Shown: piece by piece, positions 27,315-37,217 of the stretch
Layout: every line of letters begins with the position of its first letter
Numbering within the stretch: the first letter of the stretch is position 1
From: CAZOVB01 sp046541415
GTDB taxonomy: Bacteria; Planctomycetota; Phycisphaerae; SM23-33
Assembly (NCBI GenBank): GCA_046541415.1
Contig: JBKHDI010000009.1
Coordinates: 16,686-80,685 of the forward strand
Reading direction: 5' to 3'
DNA: 64,000 bases
Position numbers and translations under genes: made by a program
The notes under the pieces: generated by a model
Databases searched by the model: none
Told to the model about the DNA's origin: nothing
What the model saw: only the letters and a program-made list of their open reading frames with translations

Positions 27315-29660
27315 TCAGCCCATGGTCACGGCCACCTCGTGGGTCCCGCCGTCGCCGATCGGGCGGATGGTGGTCCCTTTGATGGCCTGGCCATCGAAAA
27401 GGATGCTCTCGACCCGCCCGCCGGGCCCGGCTGTCTTGCGCCGGATGGTGATCTCGTAGCGGTCGCCGCGGAAGTCCCGGCCGATCCGGACTTCATCCCA
27501 GCCGTCGGGCAGGTGCGGGTCGATTTCCAGCCCCTCGTACTCGGCCCGGACGCCGAGGATCCACTCCATGGCGGTCACGTACAGCCAAGCGGCCGAGCCG
27601 GTCCGCCAGCCCGACAGGTACAGGTTCCGCTGCTTGCGTCGCTCGACAACGGGCCCGATGTAATAGTTGGGGATCACGAACGGCTCGGTGTCGGTATTGG
27701 GCTTGTTGTCGGTATCCGGCAGGATCGCCCGGATCGCCTGCCACGACGCCTCGCCGCGCCCCGCCATCGCCAGCGCGTGGATCCAGAAGCAGTTGCCGTG
27801 TACGTACACGCTGCCGTTCTCGTAGAACCCGGGCGTCATGGCCGTCATCTGCCCGATCCGGGGCACCAACTCGGTAAAGGCGGGCCCGTGCAGAACCATC
27901 CCGTAGCCGGTGTCGAGATTCTCGGTCGCCGCGGCCAGGGCCGACTCGATCTGCTCGTCATTGGCCAGGCCGGCGATGACGGCCCAGCTCTGTGGATTCA
28001 GGAAGATCCGCCCCTGGTCCTCCGGCTGCTTCGTCGAGCCGATCGGCACACCATCGTCGTCGAAAGCGCGGATGAACCACCGGCCGTCCCAGCTGGTCTG
28101 CTGGATCGCGTCGGTCAGTTGCTTGGCGCCGCTGCGCATCTCCCGGGCGACTTGCTGGCGGCCCAGGCGCTCGGCCAACTCAGCCAACTGGTCGCAGCCC
28201 CACTTGACCTGCATCGAGAGCATGACGCTCTCGCCTTGGCCGGCCTGGCCGACGCCGTTCATCGTGTCGCACCAGTCGCCGTAGTAGATCTTGCTCAGCC
28301 CGTGCCTGCCCCGGTGCTCCAGCAGGTGGCGCTGGGCGAGGACCACATGGTCCCATACGCTGGCCGAGCTGGTCGGCTCGGCGTACGGATCGTCCGGATT
28401 CAGGAACGTCACGTCTTGGTCGAGCACGTCGAAGTCGCCGGTTTCCTTGAGGTACATCGACAGGGCCATAATCATCCAACTGGGCGAATCGGCGTAGTGC
28501 TGCAGGTCGAGAAGGGCGATCGGCAGGCGCCATGCCCGGATGCACTTGCCCGAGGGAAACTGCTTGGCGAAGACCTCCAGAAGACACTCGCGGGCACGGT
28601 CCGGGTCGCTGAGCCGATGGCCGAAGGTGTCCTGCAGCACGTCGCGGAAGCCGCGTCCGATCACCCGCCCCCACTTGGCGACGAACCCCAGCTGGTGCTT
28701 GAGCCACACGTTCATCCAGCGATCGAACTGCACATCTCCGGTGCTTACCGCGTTGCGGTCGATCAGCTTCTCGTTGGCCCGCGTCATCTCCGCGAAAAGC
28801 TGCTCGACCTTGCCCTCGGCCAGGCAGGTGTCGATCAACTCGCGGCCGCTGTCCACGCTGTCGCAGACGCCGATACAGCAGTGGATGGTTCTGCTTTCTC
28901 CGGGGGCCAGATTCAGCTCGTGCCGGAGCGAGGCGCCGAGCCATTCTGTCCCGGCCTGGGGGTTGTGGACGGCCCCGTCGGCAATCGCAGCCGGGTTGGA
29001 ATAGTCTCGGTAATGGCCCAGGAACTCGTCGCGGCCGACCGTCGCGCCGGCGACTTCGGAATCGCTGGCCAGGAACGCCTTGAACATCGGCGGGAACTTC
29101 ACGCAGCTGTTGATGCCGAACACCGCCCGGGCGTCTGGATTGTAATGGCCGCCCAGCACGGCGATGAAGTCCATCAGCGTGCTGCCGCCGGTCAGGTGCA
29201 TCTCCAGGTACGGGGTGAGGCTGACCGAACGGACCCGGTCGGAGCGGTTTTCCACCCTCAGCGTCCAGATCTCGACGGGCTGATCGGTTTGGGGCACGAA
29301 CGTCCGCCAGGATGCGAAGATGCCCTCATTCTCCGATTCATTGATCTGGTAGCCCAGGCCCACGCGACAGCGCCACGCGTCCGGGATCTGCCAGGTCCCC
29401 GCGCCGGTCAACGACCAGAACCGGCCCGTTTCGTTGTCGCGCAGGTAGACCAGCCTCGGCCCGCCGTCGCCGTCGGGGTCTTCGGTGACATTGGTCCGCA
29501 GCCCTTCGCCTGCTGGCTGGTAGAACGAAGCGCCCGTGCCGAACTGGGTGATGTTGGCCAGGTAGACCCGGTTGACCAGGTAGTTGTGCCACGGCCTGGG
29601 GGTCAGCGGGTCGGAGATGACAAACTCACGGCCGTCGCCGCTGAACGTTCCATTACGCAT
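27315..29660 (-). CDS. GH94-family phosphorylase (cellobiose/chitobiose-phosphorylase-like)
   Basis: 781-residue enzyme of glycoside hydrolase family 94, which cleaves beta-linked disaccharides with phosphate. The N-terminal beta-sandwich (about 1-300) begins with DGREFVISDPLTPRPWHNYL; the (alpha/alpha)6 barrel follows with WLKHQLGFVAKWGR, GFRDVLQDTFGH, the catalytic-acid region YYGDWCDTMNG (Asp about 465) and TGYGMVLHGPAF, SGWRTGSAAW near the end. The usual GDWND is GDWCD here. No signal peptide: cytoplasmic. It is the last gene of a four-gene operon and its start overlaps the GH2-like gene end by 8 bp, so translation is probably coupled. The disaccharide is unknown. Confidence 0.9.
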   Translation of the reverse strand: MRNGTFSGDGREFVISDPLTPRPWHNYLVNRVYLANITQFGTGASFYQPAGEGLRTNVTEDPDGDGGPRLVYLRDNETGRFWSLTGAGTWQIPDAWRCRVGLGYQINESENEGIFASWRTFVPQTDQPVEIWTLRVENRSDRVRSVSLTPYLEMHLTGGSTLMDFIAVLGGHYNPDARAVFGINSCVKFPPMFKAFLASDSEVAGATVGRDEFLGHYRDYSNPAAIADGAVHNPQAGTEWLGASLRHELNLAPGESRTIHCCIGVCDSVDSGRELIDTCLAEGKVEQLFAEMTRANEKLIDRNAVSTGDVQFDRWMNVWLKHQLGFVAKWGRVIGRGFRDVLQDTFGHRLSDPDRARECLLEVFAKQFPSGKCIRAWRLPIALLDLQHYADSPSWMIMALSMYLKETGDFDVLDQDVTFLNPDDPYAEPTSSASVWDHVVLAQRHLLEHRGRHGLSKIYYGDWCDTMNGVGQAGQGESVMLSMQVKWGCDQLAELAERLGRQQVAREMRSGAKQLTDAIQQTSWDGRWFIRAFDDDGVPIGSTKQPEDQGRIFLNPQSWAVIAGLANDEQIESALAAATENLDTGYGMVLHGPAFTELVPRIGQMTAMTPGFYENGSVYVHGNCFWIHALAMAGRGEASWQAIRAILPDTDNKPNTDTEPFVIPNYYIGPVVERRKQRNLYLSGWRTGSAAWLYVTAMEWILGVRAEYEGLEIDPHLPDGWDEVRIGRDFRGDRYEITIRRKTAGPGGRVESILFDGQAIKGTTIRPIGDGGTHEVAVTMG

Positions 29661-32559
29661 GTTGACTTTCTCTTGCTTGCAGGGAGTAGGCGATCATGTT
29701 CAGGACCATCTGTGAGGCCGCCGGGTCGCGCCGGACGCCGTATCTTCCGGCCGTGCCGAAGCCCTCGGCCAGCCGACCCGCCGTCAGCAGTTGGCTGAGC
29801 AGCAGCAAGCCGGTCGCGGGGCCGAAATCGATGGCCAGCACCGGCGTGCGCGTCAGGTTCTTGCCGCACCGGGCCAGGCTGATCAGGCGTCGGGCCTGAC
29901 CCTCGGCGGCCCGGTCGTATTCGGCGGCCAGGTCGGTTGTCTGGATCGGTGCGTTGGGGTTGACCGATCCGGCCAGGGCGGGCGCGTCGTCGACCAGGAA
30001 ACGCACCTTTTCTCGCAGTTGCTTGCGGACCTGCTCGTCGGGCTGGTCGGCGAAGGCATAGAAGCCCGCCAGTTCGTAGGCAAGGTACTGTTGTGACTGC
30101 ATGTTCTTCGCATCGGCGCCGCGCCCGACCCACAGCTCGACGAACGCCTCCCGGCAGAGGCCCGACGGGTGCATGTCGACGGCGGGGACGATCAGCCCGC
30201 CGCGATAGCCGTTCCACAGCTGCGTCGCGCGTCTGGGCAGGTTCTGCCAGAGCGCCGCACCTTCGTCGGTCGGGTGGAGGCAGCTCTCGGGTTCGGGCAT
30301 CTCGACGAACTCCAGTCCCACGCCCATCGGCAGGCAGAAGACCTGCCTGGCCGGCGTCTCGATCCACATGCTGCCCTGCAGGGGGCCCAGATCGTCGCCG
30401 TCGAGGTAGCCCTGCCCCAGCGGGCGCGGCCCTGCGTCCAACAGCACGGCCGGGGCCCCCCGCCGCAACGCAGCGGTCAATGCCTCCTCTGCGCCGTGCG
30501 TCCCGGCCAGGCGAGACCAGAGCGCGCCGCTGCCGAGGATCACGTCGGCCGCGGCGTCATCGAGCGGGCAGGTCGCCAGGCCCAGCTGTCCCAGCCAGGC
30601 GGCCAGCTCCTGCTCGTCTTCCGACAGGCCCACCGTCCGCCCCGAGAGAACCTCGGGCAGTTGGACGTCGATGACCTGTCCGGACCAGCGCGAAACCACA
30701 GGCCGATCCACGCCCGGCGATCCGCTGGTCAGCTCGGCGGCCAGTTCGACGGGCCCGGGTTGGTCGGGCATCTGCAGGCAGGCGGTCGTCTCCTCGCGGC
30801 TGAATGCGTCGCAGTCGCGTTCGATCTCGGCTGAGTCGAGCGTCTGCCCGTTTCGGTCCAGCCGCACCAGGGCCCTGACCGACCGCGCCTGCCAGGTATC
30901 GTTGAAGCACATCACCGGCAGGTCGACCTGCCGGCCCGGGCGGAAGTTGCGGTCCCAGCAGTCCAGGCTCACCGAGACCGGAGCGTAGGCAGCGGTCAGG
31001 GCATCCCAGACGGGCTTGGGCCTGGCCCGGGACAGCGGGCCGAGGAAATGATGGTTGCCGTCCTCCCAGCTGCCGGCGATGCAGAACGGGCTGAAACCCG
31101 CCGCGCCGATCCGCCGCCAGTACTCCGCCACCCGACAGTTGGCCAGCGTGTTCAGCTCCAGCCTCTCTTCGGCGGTATGACCCGGGCCCAGGAAACGAAG
31201 GAAGCTCTCTACCAAGGTCGGATAGCCCCCCGGATCGCATTGACCGTCCAGGTAATTGCCCCCGAACTCGTCGACCATGATCGGCTGGTCGAACTGCTCA
31301 GCCGTGTCGTAATAGACGCCGACGTTCTCGAACAGGCTCCACCAGTACTTGTGCACGTGGAGCACGTCGCGATGGCTGACGATCATCGGCGGGTATTCCG
31401 GGGCCAGAGTCTCCAGAGCACCGAAGGCCGTATCCAGCTGCTCGCCCTCGGTCTCGTTCCATGGGTGGATCAGCACGACCGAGGGGTGTTTTGCGGCCAG
31501 GTCCAGCCAGCTGCGCCACTGGTCCACCAGCGACCGGCGCGAGGCGGCCATGCCGTGGAAAAACAGCCACTCCAGCTGCACACACAAGCCCTTGCGGTCG
31601 CAGAGATCGAGCATGGCTTCGGGAGGACTGCCCAGGTGAAACCGCAGCGTATTGGCCCCGTGAGACTTGAGCCGATCGACGATGTTTCGCTCGAACCAGT
31701 CGATGTCGAAGCCCAGCTCGTTGGCCTCGGGGTCGCGAATCCAGCGGTGCCAGACCACGCTGCCGGCCCGGAGCGTGATGGGCTGACCGTTGAGGACAAA
31801 CCCTTTGCCCGCCACCTCGAATCGACGCGGGGCAAAGGCCATCTCCCAGGTGTCCAGCGCGTCCTGACCGGCCAGCAGACTCACCCGCAACGTGTAGAGG
31901 TTCGGCGATTCCGGCGACCAGGGAAGGCAGGTGCGTGGCAGGTCGAAGACGGCCGATCCGGTCTCGGCCCGGGCGTCGATCCGGTGCTGGCAGAGCACCT
32001 GCGCCCCATCGAGGACCTCGACCTTCACGTCCATCTCTCCGTTGAAGCCCAGCCGCTGGAACTGCCACCGCACATCCGCCTGGGCCTTCAGCGGATCGCC
32101 GAAGGGAATCACCCTTTCCAGTCTTGCCCCGCGATGGGTTCGCAGCACTGCGCTGTCCCAGAGGCAGGAGGAGATGTTCGACCGCCACCGGTCGGCGGGG
32201 GGAATCTTCGAGGCGTCATCGGCGGGGATGTCATCCAGCCCTGCCAGTTCGATTTCCAACTCGACCGTCCGTCCGGGCCCGACGACCTCTGCCGGCAGGA
32301 GGTGCGTCGTCGGCGCCATCCCGCCGGGGGCGCTGCTGACCAGCCTGCCGTCGACGAACACTTTCGGCGCGAAGCGCGCGCCCTTGAGCGTCAGCGTCGC
32401 CTCGGTCCAGTCGCCGCCGGGCAGTTCGACACGGCGACGGTAGCGGATGGGCTGGGCGTGGACCTGTTTCGGGTCGCCCGCCAGACCCGGTACGACTGCT
32501 TCACGTTGGTTCTCTCCGTCGGACACCTGCCAGGTCCCGTCGAGGCAGATCCGGCTCAC
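29653..32559 (-). CDS. Glycoside hydrolase family 2-like protein
   Basis: 968-residue protein with the GH2 layout: sugar-binding jelly-roll (about 1-160, LDGTWQVSDG), immunoglobulin-like domain (about 165-260), TIM barrel (about 265-520) and further domains, including a long C-terminal part (about 620-968) with GATase-like character in places. Catalytic acid/base Glu about 370 (HPWNETEG) and nucleophile Glu about 431 (VDEFGGNY) are present, so it should be active on a beta-glycoside. No signal peptide. It starts at a GTG that overlaps the previous stop (GTGA), with GGGAG six bases upstream, and is translationally coupled at both ends. Confidence 0.85.
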   Translation of the reverse strand: MSRICLDGTWQVSDGENQREAVVPGLAGDPKQVHAQPIRYRRRVELPGGDWTEATLTLKGARFAPKVFVDGRLVSSAPGGMAPTTHLLPAEVVGPGRTVELEIELAGLDDIPADDASKIPPADRWRSNISSCLWDSAVLRTHRGARLERVIPFGDPLKAQADVRWQFQRLGFNGEMDVKVEVLDGAQVLCQHRIDARAETGSAVFDLPRTCLPWSPESPNLYTLRVSLLAGQDALDTWEMAFAPRRFEVAGKGFVLNGQPITLRAGSVVWHRWIRDPEANELGFDIDWFERNIVDRLKSHGANTLRFHLGSPPEAMLDLCDRKGLCVQLEWLFFHGMAASRRSLVDQWRSWLDLAAKHPSVVLIHPWNETEGEQLDTAFGALETLAPEYPPMIVSHRDVLHVHKYWWSLFENVGVYYDTAEQFDQPIMVDEFGGNYLDGQCDPGGYPTLVESFLRFLGPGHTAEERLELNTLANCRVAEYWRRIGAAGFSPFCIAGSWEDGNHHFLGPLSRARPKPVWDALTAAYAPVSVSLDCWDRNFRPGRQVDLPVMCFNDTWQARSVRALVRLDRNGQTLDSAEIERDCDAFSREETTACLQMPDQPGPVELAAELTSGSPGVDRPVVSRWSGQVIDVQLPEVLSGRTVGLSEDEQELAAWLGQLGLATCPLDDAAADVILGSGALWSRLAGTHGAEEALTAALRRGAPAVLLDAGPRPLGQGYLDGDDLGPLQGSMWIETPARQVFCLPMGVGLEFVEMPEPESCLHPTDEGAALWQNLPRRATQLWNGYRGGLIVPAVDMHPSGLCREAFVELWVGRGADAKNMQSQQYLAYELAGFYAFADQPDEQVRKQLREKVRFLVDDAPALAGSVNPNAPIQTTDLAAEYDRAAEGQARRLISLARCGKNLTRTPVLAIDFGPATGLLLLSQLLTAGRLAEGFGTAGRYGVRRDPAASQMVLNMIAYSLQARESQHA

Positions 32560-34448
32560 TGGCCGCTCCCGGACTTGCTGTCAGAGACAACAAACAGGCT
32601 GGCGGTGTGCAGCAGGAAGCTGCCCGTGCCGGTCGTGCGGACCTGAACCTCGTTCTCGGTTTTCAACGCGTCGGGCGGCAGGGGGATGTCGACGATGTAG
32701 CGGTTGGCGGCAGAAGGGAACAACACCTGCCGCCCATTGACCGTGAAGTACGTGCCCTTGATCGGCATGTTGCCTTCAGCCGAGATCCGCAGGTAGGCCT
32801 CTTCCGCCCCGGCCAGGTCTTTGGCGGGGATCGAGATCGACAACTTGGCCGGATTGGCGGCGGTGACCGCCGTAAGCACATCCTTGCTGACGAACTGCGT
32901 CTCGCTCCGCGTCGGCATCTCGCCCGGGGCCTTGTCCAACTGGAATGTCAAAGCCTGTGCCTGCTTGGTGCCGATGTCGTAGCTGGCCACAAACCGGTCG
33001 GGGTATACCTCGTCGAGCGTCTCTGTTTTCAGCTGCAGTTTGCCGCCTTCGGCGACGACGCGTCTGGCCAGACCGGACTTGAGTTTCGTCCCGGCCGGGG
33101 GATTGACCTGTACGCGAACGTTCTGGGCGGCATTGTCATTGAAGATCACGATCGCCAGTTTGTCGCCGTTGACTGAAGCGACGGCCCAGACCTTGGGCTG
33201 ATCTGTGGTCACGTGCATCAGTCGCCCTCGCAGGTCGCGGAGCATGAGGTAGGCGAACTTCTCGCCGTTGGGGTCGGGCTGGTGAGTGGCGCGGGCGGCG
33301 GCCTTGTCGGGCACGTCGGCGACCATCCCGATAATGTCCCGCAGCGTGTAGGTCATCCCGCCGCGGAGACGGTCGAGACCCGAGCCGTGATAGACAGGTC
33401 TGGCGACGGGCTGTTCCGGGTCGAGCATCCCGCCGGCCTCGGTGTTGTAGAACTTCAGCCGCTTGCCGTAGTTGCCCAGCGTGTAGGCGTAGGCGACTTC
33501 ATACGACGCAGCCACCTTGCGGGTATCGCCCCCGTAGTGGTGCTCGTGAATGCCGTCCGTCCACTGCCAGCACTGGTCGATCAACGGCTTGTAGAGCATC
33601 CGCCAGCTGTCCCAGCCCTCGTTGTAGATGTTGAAGCCCCAGCCGCCCAGGACCGTCACGTCCGGGTTGGTCTGCTTGAGTGTCCTGGCGAACGGCTCGT
33701 ACATCCACAGGTAGAACTGTACGTTCTGCTTGCCCGACCAGTAGTGCTTCTGCGTCGGGTCCTTGCCCCACCAGCGCTGGACGACCTGGTACTTGCGGCT
33801 GCCCCGCTTCCATACGTCGCCGGGCTTGAGGTTGTCCGGCAGGTAGCGACTCTGGACGTAGTCGATCTGTCCGCGGATCATCGCCAGCTTGCGAGGTCCG
33901 TCCCAGACGAGGTACTCGGTGGGTTTGTCCCAGCCCTTGATGGTCATCGGCGCCCCGGGCTTGCGCCCTTCGGATTCATAGAAACGCCCGTCGTAGTTCA
34001 CGCCCGGCTTGGTCGCCCAGTTCAGGTAGGGCTCGTTCCAGAACTCGACGATGTGCTGCTTCCAGGGAGATTCCTTGGCAGCCTGGCCGTACTTGCGGGC
34101 CAGGTCCTCCAGGAAGCTCTTGAAGTCCTTGCGCTGCAGCACGACGGCGGGCTGGTAGCGGTCGTACCAGCACTCGATGAACATCGCCAGACCCTTGCGA
34201 GGCTGGATGGGCTTGCCATTGGGCGTCCAGGTGATCTTGCGATCCATGGTAATGCCCCATTGGTCGATCGCCTTGTCCAGGTCGCCGCGAAAGTTGTGCA
34301 CGCCGAACAGGCCGACCGGCACGCGCGATTGGCCGTTGACCTCTCGCCCCTGCCCGATCACAGTGACCGTGGCGGGCGATTCTGAACCCGCCACGGCAGC
34401 AAATAGACCGATTGCACAGCAGGCGAGGACCTGCAGAAAACGCTTCAT
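32556..34448 (-). CDS. Secreted clan GH-A glycoside hydrolase
   Basis: 630-residue exported enzyme. Signal peptide MKRFLQVLACCAIGLFAAVA. The barrel has the clan GH-A pair: acid/base Glu about 139 in EFWNEPYLNW and nucleophile Glu about 337 in FYNTEAGG, with DGIHEHHYG before it. After about residue 430 come two beta-sandwich domains, typical of GH39/GH86/agarase-like enzymes, but the exact family is not clear to me. GGGAG precedes the ATG. It lies 24 bp after the lyase-like gene and overlaps the GH2-like gene, in the same operon; the exported pair would feed the cytoplasmic pair. Confidence 0.8.
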   Translation of the reverse strand: MKRFLQVLACCAIGLFAAVAGSESPATVTVIGQGREVNGQSRVPVGLFGVHNFRGDLDKAIDQWGITMDRKITWTPNGKPIQPRKGLAMFIECWYDRYQPAVVLQRKDFKSFLEDLARKYGQAAKESPWKQHIVEFWNEPYLNWATKPGVNYDGRFYESEGRKPGAPMTIKGWDKPTEYLVWDGPRKLAMIRGQIDYVQSRYLPDNLKPGDVWKRGSRKYQVVQRWWGKDPTQKHYWSGKQNVQFYLWMYEPFARTLKQTNPDVTVLGGWGFNIYNEGWDSWRMLYKPLIDQCWQWTDGIHEHHYGGDTRKVAASYEVAYAYTLGNYGKRLKFYNTEAGGMLDPEQPVARPVYHGSGLDRLRGGMTYTLRDIIGMVADVPDKAAARATHQPDPNGEKFAYLMLRDLRGRLMHVTTDQPKVWAVASVNGDKLAIVIFNDNAAQNVRVQVNPPAGTKLKSGLARRVVAEGGKLQLKTETLDEVYPDRFVASYDIGTKQAQALTFQLDKAPGEMPTRSETQFVSKDVLTAVTAANPAKLSISIPAKDLAGAEEAYLRISAEGNMPIKGTYFTVNGRQVLFPSAANRYIVDIPLPPDALKTENEVQVRTTGTGSFLLHTASLFVVSDSKSGSGQ

Positions 34449-34472
34449 ACTGTTACTCCCGTTGTTGTCGAG

Positions 34473-36350
34473 TTACTTCTTCCAGGGCTTGTAGACGGGC
34501 AGGTCGCCGGTGAAGTCGACGACGAAACCGTTGCGGCCGTCATTGACCTTCAGCACGCCGCCGGACTGCTGGACGTACGGACTGTCATAGACGCCCCAAT
34601 CGTCGAAGCTGACTCTCTCGCCGTCGATCCAGACTTGGGCAGGACGGTTGCCGTGGGCATCGGCGCTGGAGTCCGGGTCGAACTTCATCCGCAGCATGCA
34701 CTGCTTGTCGCCGTCCGGGGCGGGGAACTTGACCGCGACGACCATGTCGCTGTCGAACTCGGCCGTCTCGACTTTCGTCCGCTCCAGCAGGTCGACGCTC
34801 TGTCCCTTATCCAGGGCGAAGACGACGAACCCGCTCTTGCGGCCGGGGATCTTGAGCATCGGTTCGGTGTTGCCCCTCTTGTCTTCCGGCGTGGTCGTCA
34901 CTTCCGCCTTGCCGCCCAGCGGGTAGACCGCGACGGCTGCATCGGCCAGGTGGAAGACGGTCCAGTCGCCCTTGCGGCTGAGCTGGGCCTGCCTGGGATA
35001 CAGGAAGTAGCTGTACTGGGCCTGGTCGTCGCCCTCGGTGGCCAGCGACATGCTGACAAAGACGTTCTCGGCCTGGGCCTGCTGGGTGTAGCGGCCCGTG
35101 CCGTCATGGAAGCCGATGCCCATCTTCTTGGACCGGTGGTCGCTCTTTCGCGGGTTGCCGCCGGAGAAGACCAGCCCGCCGGTGTCGGTGTCGACGACGA
35201 CCTGGAAACGCGTCATCTGCGATCCGTGGCCCCGCCAGAGCGAGCCCATCGACAGGACCTGGCCGACGTACAGCGTCTCGGGATACGCGCCCGGTTTCGG
35301 CGAGCCGGTCGTGCCCCAGTAGTTCGGCTTGGTATTGCGGGCGACAAACGGCAGGTCGGGCAGGTTCTTGCGGGCGATGTTGGTGATCACTTCGTTCGGG
35401 CGGTAGCTGCTGGTCTGGGCGTGCAGCGTGTAGCGGGCCTGGCCCAGGTCGGCCGGGCTGATCTCTGCATCGCTGCCCCACCACAGCCAGCCGATGTGGT
35501 CGGTGATCTTATCCACCGGGTCCGGCGCATAGCCGCGCTGGTTGGGCGCGGTGTAGACGCCGTCGCGATACTTGAGAGCATAGGCGGTTGCGTACCAGTC
35601 CAGGGCTGCCTTGGCCAGCAGGCGGACCTCCTCGTCCTTGGCGAAGTCATACACGTTGAGCATGCCATTGACGTCGAAGGCCAGGTACGTGCTGGAATCC
35701 CACTCGCCCTGCCCGCCGGCATAGAGGCCCTTGACATAATTCTGCAGCCAGCCCTTCATCTGACGCAGGATCGTCGCCTTGTCGCGATGACCCAGGCGGT
35801 CGGCCTGGATGTACAGCGGCAGAACATTGGCGCTGGTCCGCCACATGACCACGTGGTTCTCGGTCCCGCCCCCGCCGTGATAGGCGGAATACCGCGAGGC
35901 CTGATCGGCGAACTTCTTCTTCGTATCGGCGGTCAGCGCGTCGGAGAAGATCGGGTAGAACCGCGACCAGTTGACGGCTGCGAAGTGGTAGTGCTGCTTG
36001 TACGAGCGATCGTCGTTGATGAACTTGATCGCATCGGCCGCCTTCGGATCGACCAGCAACTTTGCCATGATCGGCCCCTGGTCGTACTTGGCCGGGTCGC
36101 CCCCGGCAAAATAGCCGCGGCGCCAGCGCCCGAGTTCCTCATCCTTCAACGCGTCGATAAGCTTCTGCGACCGTACGTCGAAGCCCTTGCTGTCGGGGTA
36201 GGTCTTCGGACTTCCCGCCGGTGCCTCCTGGGCCCCGGGATGGGTTGTGTCCTCCGGCGATGGGATGTCCCAGTCGGCTGACAGGGTGGTCGAAGGGATC
36301 AGGATCGTTGCGATCAGCGCAATGACGATCGTATGCAGCTTGCACAGCAT
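34473..36350 (-). CDS. Secreted polysaccharide-lyase-like protein
   Basis: 625-residue exported protein. Signal peptide about 1-24 (MLCKLHTIVIALIATILIPS). The first 330 residues are helical with SRYSAYHGGGGTENHVVMWR and EWDSSTYLAFDVNGMLNVYD, a pattern seen in (alpha/alpha)-toroid polysaccharide lyases where Asn/His and Tyr act in catalysis. The last 290 residues are beta-rich (heparinase-like C-terminal sheet). The family cannot be named. AGGAG lies eight bases before the ATG. It begins the carbohydrate operon, 57 bp after an ABC ATPase gene on the same strand, so read-through from the transporter cluster is possible. Confidence 0.6.
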   Translation of the reverse strand: MLCKLHTIVIALIATILIPSTTLSADWDIPSPEDTTHPGAQEAPAGSPKTYPDSKGFDVRSQKLIDALKDEELGRWRRGYFAGGDPAKYDQGPIMAKLLVDPKAADAIKFINDDRSYKQHYHFAAVNWSRFYPIFSDALTADTKKKFADQASRYSAYHGGGGTENHVVMWRTSANVLPLYIQADRLGHRDKATILRQMKGWLQNYVKGLYAGGQGEWDSSTYLAFDVNGMLNVYDFAKDEEVRLLAKAALDWYATAYALKYRDGVYTAPNQRGYAPDPVDKITDHIGWLWWGSDAEISPADLGQARYTLHAQTSSYRPNEVITNIARKNLPDLPFVARNTKPNYWGTTGSPKPGAYPETLYVGQVLSMGSLWRGHGSQMTRFQVVVDTDTGGLVFSGGNPRKSDHRSKKMGIGFHDGTGRYTQQAQAENVFVSMSLATEGDDQAQYSYFLYPRQAQLSRKGDWTVFHLADAAVAVYPLGGKAEVTTTPEDKRGNTEPMLKIPGRKSGFVVFALDKGQSVDLLERTKVETAEFDSDMVVAVKFPAPDGDKQCMLRMKFDPDSSADAHGNRPAQVWIDGERVSFDDWGVYDSPYVQQSGGVLKVNDGRNGFVVDFTGDLPVYKPWKK

Positions 36351-36407
36351 GGCGGTTCTCCTCTCAGTTGGCCCCGTCGGCCTGCGAGATGGGCCGATCA
36401 GATCATT

Positions 36408-37217
36408 CTACTCTTTCGGTTGGTCGTCTTCCTGCATTCTGTCGATGACCACGTCGACGTCCTTGCGGTCGGCGATACGCTTGACCTTGCCGTCTTCCAT
36501 CCAGATGATCCGGTCGGAGATGTCGAGCATCTTGTGATCGTGCGTCGAGCAGATCACCGTCACGCCCTCCTCGCGGTTCATTTCCTTCATCAGGTGGATG
36601 ATCTCCTCGCCGGTGTGCAGGTCGAGGTTGGCTGTCGGTTCGTCTGCCAGGATGATTGCCGGGCGGTTGGCAAAGGCGCGGGCGATGGCCACACGCTGCT
36701 GCTGGCCGCCGGAAAGCTCCTTGGGCGTGTGCAGAATGCGGTCGCCAAGCCCGACGCGGCCGAGGATGTCCACCGCCCGGTCCTGGGCCTCATCCGAGGG
36801 AATGCCCGCAAAGAGCATCGGCAGGGTGACGTTCTCCAGGGCGGTCATGACCTTGACGATGTTGTAGCTCTGGAAGATGTAGCCGATCTTGCGGCAGCGC
36901 AGCCAGGCCAGTTCGTTGGCGTCGAGCTGGGCGACGTCGATCTCGTCGATGAAGACGCTGCCCTCGGTGGGCTTCATCAGGCCCCCGATGGCGTTGAACA
37001 GCGTGGTCTTGCCCGAGCCGGACGGGCCCATGATCGAGATATACTCGCCGGACTGGATCTCGATCGACACATCGTCCAGGGCCCAGATGTCCTCCGAGCC
37101 CATGTGGTAGACCTTCTTGACGCCCTTGGTCATCACCGTGCAGTCGACCTGCTCGCCCAGGTCGGAGAACCAGTCCACCTTCCGGGTCGAAGCTTCGGGT
37201 ACGTCGGGAGTTGTCAT
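36408..37217 (-). CDS. MacB/LolD-type ABC transporter ATPase (second ATPase of the cluster)
   Basis: 269-residue ATP-binding subunit. Walker A GPSGSGKTT, Q-loop FQSYN, signature LSGGQQQR, Walker B IILADEPTANLD and the switch His in THDHKM are intact. The sequence type is that of LolD/MacB/FtsE ATPases, which power envelope mechanotransmission rather than classical import. A 28-residue N-terminal extension (MTTPDVPEASTRKVDWFSD) precedes the domain, and an acidic tail follows. Its ATG overlaps the stop of the FtsX gene (ATGA), so the two are coupled and likely form one complex. It is the last gene of the six-gene cluster. Confidence 0.93.
   Translation of the reverse strand: MTTPDVPEASTRKVDWFSDLGEQVDCTVMTKGVKKVYHMGSEDIWALDDVSIEIQSGEYISIMGPSGSGKTTLFNAIGGLMKPTEGSVFIDEIDVAQLDANELAWLRCRKIGYIFQSYNIVKVMTALENVTLPMLFAGIPSDEAQDRAVDILGRVGLGDRILHTPKELSGGQQQRVAIARAFANRPAIILADEPTANLDLHTGEEIIHLMKEMNREEGVTVICSTHDHKMLDISDRIIWMEDGKVKRIADRKDVDVVIDRMQEDDQPKE

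Noticed and set aside
27339..29798. 819-codon plus-strand open frame
   Set aside because: Antisense to the GH94 gene, whose GH94 motifs and operon position are clear.
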